Positions 6,739 to 14,234 of a stretch of 14,420 nucleotides of DNA are shown piece by piece (the first letter of the stretch is position 1; each line of letters starts with the position of its first letter). Source of the stretch: an uncultured Selenomonadaceae bacterium (GTDB lineage Bacteria; Bacillota; Negativicutes; Selenomonadales; Selenomonadaceae); contig CAJOKY010000106.1 in assembly GCA_905235425.1 (NCBI GenBank), forward strand, positions 1 to 14,420, written 5' to 3'. The notes under the pieces are model-generated. The model saw only the letters and a list, made by a program, of their open reading frames with translations, ran no database searches and was not told the origin of the DNA. The position numbers and the translations under genes are program-made.

Positions 6739-8683
6739 TGACTTCAGATTATTTTTATTCATACTGATTTTAACGGAAATTTACCGCGCGGCTTTTATGT
6801 ACATAATGTCGGACTACATAGGCGCCGGCACGGACAATTCACAAATTTGGCTGGCAAATTTCGCGGGAATGCGGCTAAGCTTAAAATCTGCAGGCGCAGT
6901 TACGCTGGTATCATTTTTCTTTGTCACGATTTTAGGCTTGTCTTCGCGCGTACGACTTGCAACGGGAATCATTGCATCATTAATTTTATCAATACTTTTC
7001 ATGGCGCGTTTTCCGTACTATCGCGAATTTAACGCGACTTTCGGCATGGAAGTTGTACAGGGACTTCATGACGATATCGGCTCAATCATAATAACTCTGT
7101 TTCAAGGTTACGGCATTTACTGGCGTCTGCCTGTTGCAATTTTCTTAACGCTGATTTGCATTTTCTTTTTCAGCCGCCTACTTTTAATAAAGCCGATACC
7201 ATTACCGAATCTCGACAGTTTGAATAAAAAAATTGCGTTCGTCACGGCAAATGTTGTATTCATCGTAGCGTTTTTTATTTTCGCGCGATTTGGCGGCAGT
7301 TTCACCTACGCAAACGGTTTGAACTGGGAAAACGCGGGAATAACTTCCGACGAATTTTTAAACGAATGCGTTTTGGACGACGTGCAGGCATTTTACCGCG
7401 CCTACTCTATATCAAAGGATATGGAGGTTAGGGAAATTTCCGGCGTGGAACCCGATAACATTTTGGCGTGTGCAGAATTTATTTCACAGCGAAAAAATTT
7501 AAATGCGCAAAGTCTTGAGCCGTACCTTGAACGTACTGCAAGCGGTGCGAAAATTGAAAAGCCTCGTCATATTTTCATCATAATGGGTGAAACCTGGATG
7601 CAATGGCCAATGCTTGGCAAGTACGCCAATTTGCATGTTGCCGACGGTATGAAATCCATTATCGCGGAGCCGAATGCGTATTACAGCAGGAATTTCTTTC
7701 CTACCGGCAGTTTCACTTCCATAGCGTTGGAAGGCATTATAACCGGCATGCCGGACGTTAATATAAATATAAATTATCAGCCGCGTACTTATGAAGAGAT
7801 TTATATTTCGGCAATGGCGCCGCCGCTTAAAGAATTAGGTTACCGCGTTGATTTTTGGTACGGCGGGACGCCGAGTTGGGATAATCTTGCAAAAATGTCT
7901 ATCGCGCAGGGTTTTGATAATTTTTACGGCTATCCCGATTTAGGCGTACCCAAGCAGACTACGTGGGGCGCGAAGGACGGTGATTTATTTGACGCATTGG
8001 AAAAGCATTTGGCTGACGAGCCGCCTACAGTTCACTTGATTATGACTACTACAAATCACCCGCCTTATAATTTGGATTTGGAGGCGGAAGGTTACAATTT
8101 CAACGGAACTTTAGCCGAAATTGCCAAGTTGCCGACTGTTGACAATCCTCGCGAACTTGCTACGGAGTTGGGGCATTATTGGTACATGGATAAAGTCACT
8201 ACAAAGTTTATTCGTTCGGTTAAGGAAAAATATCCCGACAGCCTTTTCATAATTACGGGAGATCACGCGCACAGGGTAGATCCCAGCAGCAGACCGACGA
8301 TATTTGAACATGAAAGCGTACCTTTCGTAATGTACGGTGCAGGTATTAACAAAAAGATTTTGCCGCCCGACGCGGTAGGCGGTCATATTTCGATTGTGCC
8401 GACGATTATTGAGTTAATCGCGCCGCGCGGTTTTATATACTACTCTATTTCGCCGAGTATGTTTCAAAGTTTCGGCGTGGCGTTTGATTTATCGTCATAC
8501 ATCACGCAGAATACGGCAGGCAGGATTGATTCGGACGTTTGGGAAATTTTACCGCAGGTGGCGTCCGGCAATTTGACAAAGGTGAATTTGCCCAATGAGA
8601 GAAAATTTGCAATGGACGTTGTCCGATCTGTTCGTACAGTGGCTTGGTGGCTTTTGATGAAAGGTCCTGACTTCGCAAAATAA
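6731..8683 (+). CDS. LtaS-like membrane sulfatase-fold transferase (phosphoglycerol or phosphoethanolamine type)
   Basis: A 650-residue protein with about five N-terminal transmembrane segments (roughly 5-28, 52-72, 76-95, 132-152, 168-186) and an extracytoplasmic alkaline-phosphatase/sulfatase-fold domain (about 275-575). Metal and nucleophile motifs match LtaS/MdoB relatives: E287 in GETW, the TGSFTS nucleophile loop with T329 as likely catalytic Thr, WGAKD at 412-416, H443 in TNHPP, and D511-H512 in TGDH. Family members transfer phosphoglycerol or similar groups to envelope glycans. The first possible in-frame start is TTG 6731, which lacks a Shine-Dalgarno. A well-placed RBS and TTG at 6676-6693 sit in another frame because of the 10-bp duplication. 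With one repeat copy the protein would be 660 residues beginning MKFLKRFFSGLQRDF. Current expression may be low or depend on reinitiation. Confidence 0.88.
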   Translation: MQRDFRLFLFILILTEIYRAAFMYIMSDYIGAGTDNSQIWLANFAGMRLSLKSAGAVTLVSFFFVTILGLSSRVRLATGIIASLILSILFMARFPYYREFNATFGMEVVQGLHDDIGSIIITLFQGYGIYWRLPVAIFLTLICIFFFSRLLLIKPIPLPNLDSLNKKIAFVTANVVFIVAFFIFARFGGSFTYANGLNWENAGITSDEFLNECVLDDVQAFYRAYSISKDMEVREISGVEPDNILACAEFISQRKNLNAQSLEPYLERTASGAKIEKPRHIFIIMGETWMQWPMLGKYANLHVADGMKSIIAEPNAYYSRNFFPTGSFTSIALEGIITGMPDVNININYQPRTYEEIYISAMAPPLKELGYRVDFWYGGTPSWDNLAKMSIAQGFDNFYGYPDLGVPKQTTWGAKDGDLFDALEKHLADEPPTVHLIMTTTNHPPYNLDLEAEGYNFNGTLAEIAKLPTVDNPRELATELGHYWYMDKVTTKFIRSVKEKYPDSLFIITGDHAHRVDPSSRPTIFEHESVPFVMYGAGINKKILPPDAVGGHISIVPTIIELIAPRGFIYYSISPSMFQSFGVAFDLSSYITQNTAGRIDSDVWEILPQVASGNLTKVNLPNERKFAMDVVRSVRTVAWWLLMKGPDFAK

Positions 8684-8806
8684 AACCTGCGCGAATTATA
8701 TTCCGAATGGAACAAATCAACGCAGGTGTTTAGTACTATTCGCGTATTGACAAAATTCAAGTCGTACGTTGCAGCGCTGTACGTCATGAAAACTTTATTA
8801 TCTGCG
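8684..8806 (+). other. In-frame open extension after the sulfatase-fold stop codon
   Basis: The frame of the preceding gene stays open for 40 codons after its TAA (8681-8683) and ends at TAA 8807-8809. The translation looks protein-like (for example LRELYSEWN near its start and KSYVAALYVMKTLL near its end), and it overlaps a 7-bp inverted repeat (ACCTGCG 8685-8691 / CGCAGGT 8721-8727). It has no ribosome-binding site. It may be a decayed gene end, a lost C-terminal extension, or chance. I do not recognise a family. Confidence 0.25.
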
Positions 8807-8807
8807 T

Positions 8808-8843
8808 AAAAAAAATGTCGAACTTAATTGCTCGGCGTTTTTT
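8808..8843 (+). terminator. Candidate intrinsic terminator between convergent transcripts
   Basis: An A-rich run (8808-8815) and TGTCGAAC pair across the loop TTAATT (8824-8829) with GCTCGGCG and a T6 tract (8838-8843). On the plus strand the stem has two G-U pairs and one mismatch. On the minus strand those G-U pairs become mismatches, so it should work better for the sulfatase-fold gene than for the opposing glycosyltransferase. The rest of 8684-8915 holds no convincing gene. Confidence 0.55.
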
Positions 8844-8915
8844 AGTTTATGGATTAAGTTGTAACTGTTCCCTAACCAAATTTCTTTGTGGCTTAAAAAT
8901 TTATGATTGTATCAA

Positions 8916-9467
8916 TTACTGTATTACCACGCCGAAATTTTTCAAAATTTTGCCGTAATGGAGCAGGCAATTCATCATCGTTTCGGCGTCATTTGAACCT
9001 TGAAATTTTTTCATGTTTTTAATAAATGACGGCTTGCACTCAAATTTATAAAAAGATAAATCGCGCATAAGATTGGCAATCGCCGCCAAACTCTTTTCAT
9101 AAAAATGTACTGTCAAGCCAAGCATATGTTGAGCGTTTTCATCAAGCTTGAACTGCGCGCGATAAAACTCAAACAATTCCCAATGACCTTTCATATTCAA
9201 AATATCTTGTTCCAATGCGTTTAAATTTCCCCACATCCCGACATCACAACGATAGGCAGAGCCGATTGTATTTTCAAAATACATTTTGCCGAATCCAAAA
9301 GCAATGGCATTTCTGAAGGCGTCGCCCCTGCATATTTCGGTTACATTTTCATCTGAAAATTTTTCTATGTAGTCTATAAAATCTTTGGTGAAACAGTTGC
9401 GAAAAGTCGTCGCGGAAGTTTGAAAAAAAGGCGCCTCACGCATATTGTTAAACGTCATACTCGGCAC
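8916..9467 (-). CDS. C-terminal half of the frameshifted family 2 glycosyltransferase
   Basis: A 183-residue frame whose apparent GTG start (9467) lies 2 nt past the C10 tract and has no proper ribosome-binding site, so it is probably not an independent gene. It reads like the second half of a GT2 glycosyltransferase: PFFQTSATTFR near 13-23, RGDAFRNAI near 47-55, then FGKMYFENTIGSAYR and GMWGNL, matching the usual TS..FR / GD...GK..Y....YR pattern for the acceptor and general-base end of the GT-A domain. The frame is also open upstream through the tract. With nine or twelve Cs it would join the N-terminal half into one protein of about 326 residues (C9). In the present sequence it is expected to be untranslated or made only through slippage. 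Confidence 0.8.
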   Translation of the reverse strand: MPSMTFNNMREAPFFQTSATTFRNCFTKDFIDYIEKFSDENVTEICRGDAFRNAIAFGFGKMYFENTIGSAYRCDVGMWGNLNALEQDILNMKGHWELFEFYRAQFKLDENAQHMLGLTVHFYEKSLAAIANLMRDLSFYKFECKPSFIKNMKKFQGSNDAETMMNCLLHYGKILKNFGVVIQ

Positions 9468-9897
9468 GTGGGGGGGGGGTGAGAGGCGTTTTCTTCTTTG
9501 TTTTTTCGTAATAGAAATAATAGTTCATCGCGTAGACAGAATAGTCTTCATGGGATTCCAAAAAATTTACGGCGTTTTCCAATTTTTTCGGCGAAATATA
9601 ATAATCGTCGGGGTCAAGTACGGCGAAATATTTTGTATCAAGCATTCTATATGCTTTTATTATCGTGCGGAGCAAGCCCATATTTTTTTCGTTACGTACA
9701 AGATTTATCGGCAGGTTATATTTTTTGGTAAATTTTTTTATCAACTTTACGCTGTTATCTGTCGAGCCGTCGTCAATAACCAAAATTTCTGTTTTGTCAA
9801 GAAAAGTCTGCTTAGCCAAAGACTCCGCCCACTCTTGTAAATATTTTTCCATATTGTAAACCGCCGTGATAACGGTGACCAATTTTTTATCCGCCAA
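9448..9897 (-). CDS. N-terminal half of a GT2 glycosyltransferase, truncated by a C10 frameshift
   Basis: A 149-residue product carrying the nucleotide-sugar-binding half of a GT-A glycosyltransferase: VTVITAVYN at 7-15, DDGSTDNS at 42-49 and the metal-binding DPDD at 95-98. Translation then enters the C10 tract (TPPP) and stops after seven further residues (RAEYDV end). The start is TTG 9897, with AAAGGA at 9908-9913 and a 10-nt spacer; the frame is open to an ATG at 9975, but that would overlap the dehydrogenase gene and has no Shine-Dalgarno. It follows ugd by 25 nt and should be co-transcribed. On its own this half lacks the acceptor-side residues and is unlikely to be active. Either a phase-variable gene in the OFF state or a sequencing error in the homopolymer explains it. 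Confidence 0.85.
   Translation of the reverse strand: MADKKLVTVITAVYNMEKYLQEWAESLAKQTFLDKTEILVIDDGSTDNSVKLIKKFTKKYNLPINLVRNEKNMGLLRTIIKAYRMLDTKYFAVLDPDDYYISPKKLENAVNFLESHEDYSVYAMNYYFYYEKTKKKTPLTPPPRAEYDV
9470..9479. repeat. Homopolymer G10 (C10 on the coding strand), probable slippage site
   Basis: Ten consecutive G on the plus strand lie inside the glycosyltransferase coding region, at the point where the reading frame changes. Counting codons on the minus strand, C9 or C12 gives a continuous frame, while C10 and C11 both terminate soon after the tract. Tracts like this are classic contingency sites in surface-glycan genes. Confidence 0.95.
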
Positions 9898-9922
9898 ATT
9901 GAACACGTCCTTTAATAAAATT

Positions 9923-11161
9923 TTAATCGCGTCTGAATAAATCGCGCGTATAAACTTTGTCGGCAACGTCATCAAGCGCGCTGTCGTAGCGGTTGGCGAT
10001 AATGCATTTGCTAAGCGCCTTAAACTTTGCCAAATCGTTTACAACTCTGCTGTTGAAAAAAGTCGATCCGTCTTCAAGCGACGGTTCATAAACGATAACG
10101 GTAGCGCCCTTCGCCTTAATTCTCTTCATAACGCCTTGAATTGAAGATTGGCGAAAGTTATCGCTGTCCGTTTTCATAGAGAGCCTGTACACGCCGATAA
10201 TGACTTCGCCTTCACGATTGGGCGAATAATTTTCATTGAACTTGTAAGCTCCGGCAATTTCCAAAACTCTCTCGGCGATAAAATCTTTTCGCGTACGGTT
10301 GCCGTTTACAATGGCGCTGATGATATTTTCCGGCACGTCTTGATAATTTGCCAAAAGTTGTTTGGTATCTTTGGGAAGGCAGTAACCGCCGTAGCCGAAG
10401 GAAGGGTTATTGTAATGGTTGCCGATTCGCGGGTCATAACAAATGCCTTCAATAATGTCGCGCGTATTCAAGCCCTTCATTTCGGCGTAAGTGTCAAGCT
10501 CGTTGAAATAAGTCACGCGCATGGCAAGGTAGGTGTTGGCGAAAAGTTTAACAGCCTCCGCCTCAGTAAATCCCATAATCAGTAACGGGATATCCTTTTT
10601 CAAGGCGCATTCAGTTAAAATCTGCAGAAAATCTTTCGCCGCCTTAACCTGCGCGTCATCGCTTAAATCAGTGCCTACAATTATTCGCGACGGGTACAAG
10701 TTATCATACAGCGCCTTAGATTCGCGCAGAAATTCGGGACTGAAAAGAATTTTGTCGGTAGAAAATTTTTCCCGCGCAAATTTCGTAAAGCCGACGGGTA
10801 TGGTGCTTTTAATGACGATAAACGCGTTGGGATTTATTTTTGTCACGGATTGAATGACGCTTTGAACAATGGACGTATCGAAAAAATTTTTACGCGGGTC
10901 GTAGTTGGTAGGTACGGCGACGATAACAAATTTTGCATTTCGGCAAGGCGTCTCAAAGTCCGTCGTGGCAGTTAAATCTAATTTTTTCTCGGCAAAATAT
11001 TTTTCAATGTATTCGTCTTTAATCGGCGATTTACACGCGTTTACTGCGTCTACTTTATCCTGCGAAGTGTCAATCGCGGTTACGTGGTGATACTGTGACA
11101 GCAACGTTGACATCGATAAGCCGACGTAGCCTAAACCGAATACTACAATATTTTCTTTCAT
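9923..11161 (-). CDS. ugd: UDP-glucose 6-dehydrogenase
   Basis: A 412-residue cytoplasmic enzyme that oxidises UDP-glucose to UDP-glucuronate with two NAD+, supplying acidic sugar for capsule or other envelope glycans. The N-terminal Rossmann motif FGLGYVG is at 8-14. Conserved family segments follow: STIPVGFT (119-126), SPEFLRE (141-147), a K205/N209 pair in the central helix, and the active-site segment FGYGGYCLPKD with catalytic C261. The C-terminal UDP-binding domain includes GVYRLSMKTDSDNFRQSS. Length fits the short bacterial class. ATG at 11161 has AAGGA about 8 nt upstream. It starts 18 nt after the permease-kinase gene and precedes the GT2 gene by 25 nt, so the three probably form one transcript. 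Confidence 0.95.
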   Translation of the reverse strand: MKENIVVFGLGYVGLSMSTLLSQYHHVTAIDTSQDKVDAVNACKSPIKDEYIEKYFAEKKLDLTATTDFETPCRNAKFVIVAVPTNYDPRKNFFDTSIVQSVIQSVTKINPNAFIVIKSTIPVGFTKFAREKFSTDKILFSPEFLRESKALYDNLYPSRIIVGTDLSDDAQVKAAKDFLQILTECALKKDIPLLIMGFTEAEAVKLFANTYLAMRVTYFNELDTYAEMKGLNTRDIIEGICYDPRIGNHYNNPSFGYGGYCLPKDTKQLLANYQDVPENIISAIVNGNRTRKDFIAERVLEIAGAYKFNENYSPNREGEVIIGVYRLSMKTDSDNFRQSSIQGVMKRIKAKGATVIVYEPSLEDGSTFFNSRVVNDLAKFKALSKCIIANRYDSALDDVADKVYTRDLFRRD

Positions 11162-11179
11162 AAATTCTTCCTTCTAAAA

Positions 11180-13786
11180 TTAATTTTTTTCTTTTGGCTC
11201 TTCGTGAACTTCGTCCTTAACCTTTTCGCCAACTTCTTCAAATACAATATTTTCTGCATGTTCATCAATGTTATCAACTTCAAAATTTGCGTCCGGCACA
11301 TACGGCGCGGATTCAAGCGGCAAAAATAAATTTACAATAAACTCAGCGCCTTGATTCGGCTGAGTGACTACAGAAATTTTACCGTGCATAAGATCGACAA
11401 TGCTTTTTGTAATTGCCAATCCCAAGCCGGTACCGTGAGCACCCATAGCCGCCGCGTTTATCTCTCGTGCAAAGGGTTCAAAAATTCTCTTTGTAAAATC
11501 TTCGCTCATACCGGTGCCGTTATCTTTAACGCGCAATTCATAACTGCCGACGCTAGGTATTTTACTTTCAAGCTGGCGTAAAGTAAGTTCAACCTTGCCG
11601 CCGACGTGCGAAAATTTTACGGCGTTGTCAATCAAGTTAATCAGTACGCGATCCAAAAGTTTTTTGTCGCACAGTACAAATGGATTTTGCACGTTGGAAA
11701 ATTCGACGGTTAGAGTAATGCTTTTTTTATCAGCGCGTTCAGCGAACATATCACGAATTTCATTCAGCGTTTTTAAAATGTCAATCGGCGTTTCGTTCAG
11801 TTCAACCTTGCCGCTTTCAATGTCGCTCATCTCAAGTACGCCGTTAATCGTCTCAATCAAGTATTGGCTGGACGTTTCAATTTTTTTCAGAAAATCGCGC
11901 ATTTCTTCCGGCGTCATATTTTCGCGCAGAGCAAGCATGGCGTAGCCGTTAATCGCGCTTACGGGCATACTGATATCTGTTGACATTGCGGTAAGAAAAT
12001 GTGTTTTAGTTGAAGTGCCGACTTCTGCGCGGATTTTTGCATTTCCAATTTCACGTTCGCGCCTGCGTACAAATGAAGTTATGCTCAACATTATAAGCAA
12101 GGTTACGATAATCAGCAACGTTTGAAGTAAATTGTTTATGAAAATTGCGGAGCTGACTTCATCCATCTGCGTCTTTAAATAATATTCTTCGCGCAGTTTT
12201 TGCGTTATATCCACCTTTAAGCCGTACTTTTGCAACTCGTCAGTGAAGTAGCCGCCGATATTTTTCAGCGTCATTGAAAAATTTTCCGCCATATCCTGTC
12301 GCGTCCACATAAGCGAGCCGAATAAAATTATAAACGGCATAATTATACATACCACGACAGATTTACCAAAACGCCTTTCCGTGTCGCGTTCCAATGTCAC
12401 GCGGAAGAAGATAAATCCCAAAATGCCGACTAAGATAAAAATCAAGTACGATTCGCGCGGCAAAAGATTTTCTGCAAACAGACTCGGTACAAACATTAAA
12501 ATTCCGAATACTACAGAAAAAAATGTTCCCAACGCGCCCAAAATTTTGTACTTCGTGTCGCGCTCAGACGTTGCCATAAGGTACGCGCCAAGTGAAATAT
12601 AACCGTAAGCAACGATTACGCCGAATGTCATAATGTCTTTGAACAGATTGAAAGTTGCCTGTCCCAAAAACGGCGTTATGAGAGAAATTAGCGTTACGAA
12701 AATTACGGCGTTTGCAGGCAGGTTATCAGCATTTAAAACTGCAAATCTTTTCGGCAACACGTTATCTTTTGCCACCACGTACATTAACCGGCTTGACGCG
12801 AAGTAGCAGGCAAGCGTACTTGCAAACAACGCGCAGATTGCAGACAAAGTTAAAATTATCAAGCCGAAATTTCCCAGTACTTCATGCGCCGCGTAAAATG
12901 CCGGTAAAGCCTCCAAGCCGTCAAGTTCGCTTAAATGCGAAACATAATCTTCCCAGTTCGCGTAGCCTATCGGTATCACGGAGATTGAAAGGCAAGTCAT
13001 AGCCGCGTAAAAAATCACGGCTGAAATTATTGCCGCCGCCATTATCAAAAAAGATTTTTTCGGCGAAAACGTAAATTCTTCAGGCGTATGAGAGACTGCC
13101 AAAAATCCCGCGAATGCCAAAGGCAAAGTGGAAATGACGCCGAGTATTTGTGAAAAGGTTGAACTTCCTGCGGCGAACTGCGGATAAAAATTTACCGTGC
13201 CGCCGTTCACCGTGAATGTTGCCGCCGCGCAGATTAAGCCGAGTATTAAAAAAGTTATTGCAAATATCATACCCACGCGATTTATCCAAGATTTTCGGCG
13301 CGAAGAAAAAATTCCCAAGCATATGATGATAACCGCCGCCAAAATTATTTCGCCAAAATATACGTCGTGACCGGCAATATTGTAGCTTATTCCGGTTTGA
13401 AAAATGTTGCCGAAATTTTTTTCAGCGATTAATACAAAAGTAGTCACGTTAAGCCAAAGTAAAGCGACGTAGACAAACCATAAAAACCACGTGCATAAAA
13501 ATGCGTAATCGTAGCCGAAAAATTTTTTTGAATAGGTAAACGCACCGCCAGAGTCTGCTTGCCGATTCATCATGTAGTGAAAATTTGCCGCAATGACGAT
13601 CATAATTACCGCGCCTATTGCCAGCGCTAAAAGTGTTCCAATCGGTCCCGCCTTCGGCAAAAAAGTTGTACCCGGCAAAATGAAAGCACCCCAGCCGATA
13701 CAGCAGGCAAATGACATTGCCCAAAAATTTAACGGCGTCATATACTTGTTTAAATTTTTCATATCGTCATCTATTTTTTGTACCAA
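11180..13786 (-). CDS. APC-family amino-acid permease fused to a histidine-kinase-like module lacking the phospho-acceptor His
   Basis: An 868-residue protein. Residues about 17-495 are an amino-acid/polyamine permease with about 12-13 transmembrane segments and the TM1 signature GWGAF (31-35). A 55-residue presumably external loop and another membrane segment (about 553-575) lead to a histidine-kinase dimerisation region (about 590-660) and an ATPase domain (about 700-825). The N box NLIDNAVKFS (717-726), G1 DNGTGM (755-760), F box FEPF (769-772) and G2 GTGLGL (785-790) are intact. The H box reads FLTAMSTDISMPVSAI: Thr603 stands where the phosphorylated His of S-H-E-I should be. A Lys/Glu-rich tail ends the protein. 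TTG 13786 is supported by GGGAG with a 10-nt spacer. It may be a transporter-coupled sensor signalling without autophosphorylation, or a partner of a catalytic kinase. No response regulator is in the window. Confidence 0.9.
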   Translation of the reverse strand: MVQKIDDDMKNLNKYMTPLNFWAMSFACCIGWGAFILPGTTFLPKAGPIGTLLALAIGAVIMIVIAANFHYMMNRQADSGGAFTYSKKFFGYDYAFLCTWFLWFVYVALLWLNVTTFVLIAEKNFGNIFQTGISYNIAGHDVYFGEIILAAVIIICLGIFSSRRKSWINRVGMIFAITFLILGLICAAATFTVNGGTVNFYPQFAAGSSTFSQILGVISTLPLAFAGFLAVSHTPEEFTFSPKKSFLIMAAAIISAVIFYAAMTCLSISVIPIGYANWEDYVSHLSELDGLEALPAFYAAHEVLGNFGLIILTLSAICALFASTLACYFASSRLMYVVAKDNVLPKRFAVLNADNLPANAVIFVTLISLITPFLGQATFNLFKDIMTFGVIVAYGYISLGAYLMATSERDTKYKILGALGTFFSVVFGILMFVPSLFAENLLPRESYLIFILVGILGFIFFRVTLERDTERRFGKSVVVCIIMPFIILFGSLMWTRQDMAENFSMTLKNIGGYFTDELQKYGLKVDITQKLREEYYLKTQMDEVSSAIFINNLLQTLLIIVTLLIMLSITSFVRRREREIGNAKIRAEVGTSTKTHFLTAMSTDISMPVSAINGYAMLALRENMTPEEMRDFLKKIETSSQYLIETINGVLEMSDIESGKVELNETPIDILKTLNEIRDMFAERADKKSITLTVEFSNVQNPFVLCDKKLLDRVLINLIDNAVKFSHVGGKVELTLRQLESKIPSVGSYELRVKDNGTGMSEDFTKRIFEPFAREINAAAMGAHGTGLGLAITKSIVDLMHGKISVVTQPNQGAEFIVNLFLPLESAPYVPDANFEVDNIDEHAENIVFEEVGEKVKDEVHEEPKEKN

Positions 13787-13818
13787 ATTTTAAAATCTCC
13801 CGTCAAAAGTTTTTAGAC

Positions 13819-13827
13819 ATTATATCA
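13819..13827 (-). promoter_or_regulatory. Extended -10 promoter for the permease-kinase gene
   Basis: On the minus strand TGATATAAT gives a perfect -10 hexamer with the TG extension, which compensates for a poor -35 (ACATTC, 17 bp upstream). The transcript would start near 13812, about 26 nt before the TTG start. It lies in the 63-bp gap after gtrA, so the permease-kinase, ugd and GT2 genes can be transcribed independently of the genes upstream. Confidence 0.6.
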
Positions 13828-13849
13828 CAAATTTTTCTGCCGAATGTTT

Positions 13850-14233
13850 TTAACCGTTAATCGCTTTCCTTTTGGCAAAGTAATTCCACAACGTGACAAT
13901 CGCCGTTGCGCCGAGTTTAGCCGCCATGTAATGCAAGAAAATAATTTCAACGAAAAACCACATACAAACTTGATTTAATCCCAATCCGACGACACTTGAG
14001 CCGATAAAAATTGCCGCCTGCTTAGGAGTCTGCTTTTTCGCGCCTTTGAAAACGTAGGTGACACAGAGCCAATAGTTGAAGATAACCGACACCGTGAAAG
14101 ATATTCCTGCCGAGTAAAGGTAGTGAACGCCGAAAAATTCCGTCAAGCCGAAAAGTACCGCGCAGTCAACTAACAGTGACAGTCCGCCTACAAAACAAAA
14201 TCTTACAATTTCCAAAAATCTTTCGTGCGACAT
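13850..14233 (-). CDS. GtrA-family small membrane protein (putative polyprenyl-linked sugar flippase)
   Basis: A 127-residue protein with four predicted transmembrane helices (about 8-30, 38-60, 70-92, 98-118). The N-terminal RFCFVGGLSLLVDCAVL and central FNYWLCVTYVF match the GtrA/DPMS-flippase family, whose members are thought to help flip undecaprenyl-phosphate-linked sugars or support polysaccharide export. ATG 14233 follows GGAG closely and lies 1 nt after the stop codon of the upstream deacetylase gene, so the two are translationally coupled. The likely donor-making partner is a GtrB-type enzyme such as the one at 5595-6584, which is on the opposite strand and about 7 kb away. Confidence 0.85.
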   Translation of the reverse strand: MSHERFLEIVRFCFVGGLSLLVDCAVLFGLTEFFGVHYLYSAGISFTVSVIFNYWLCVTYVFKGAKKQTPKQAAIFIGSSVVGLGLNQVCMWFFVEIIFLHYMAAKLGATAIVTLWNYFAKRKAING

Positions 14234-14234
14234 T

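Noticed and set aside
8685..8727. 7-bp inverted repeat as the terminator of the sulfatase-fold gene
   Set aside because: The loop is 29 nt and no T-tract follows; the hairpin at 8808-8843 is a better candidate.
8464..8787. 107-codon minus-strand ORF over the end of the sulfatase-fold gene
   Set aside because: It is antisense to a well-supported coding region, with low-complexity translation and no family motif.
9445..9840. 131-codon plus-strand ORF over the GT2 N-terminal half
   Set aside because: It is the antisense shadow of a clear GT-A domain and reads through the G10 tract only by chance.
12712..13002. 96-codon plus-strand ORF inside the permease region
   Set aside because: Arg/Ser/Leu-rich antisense of a transmembrane coding region; no RBS or motif.
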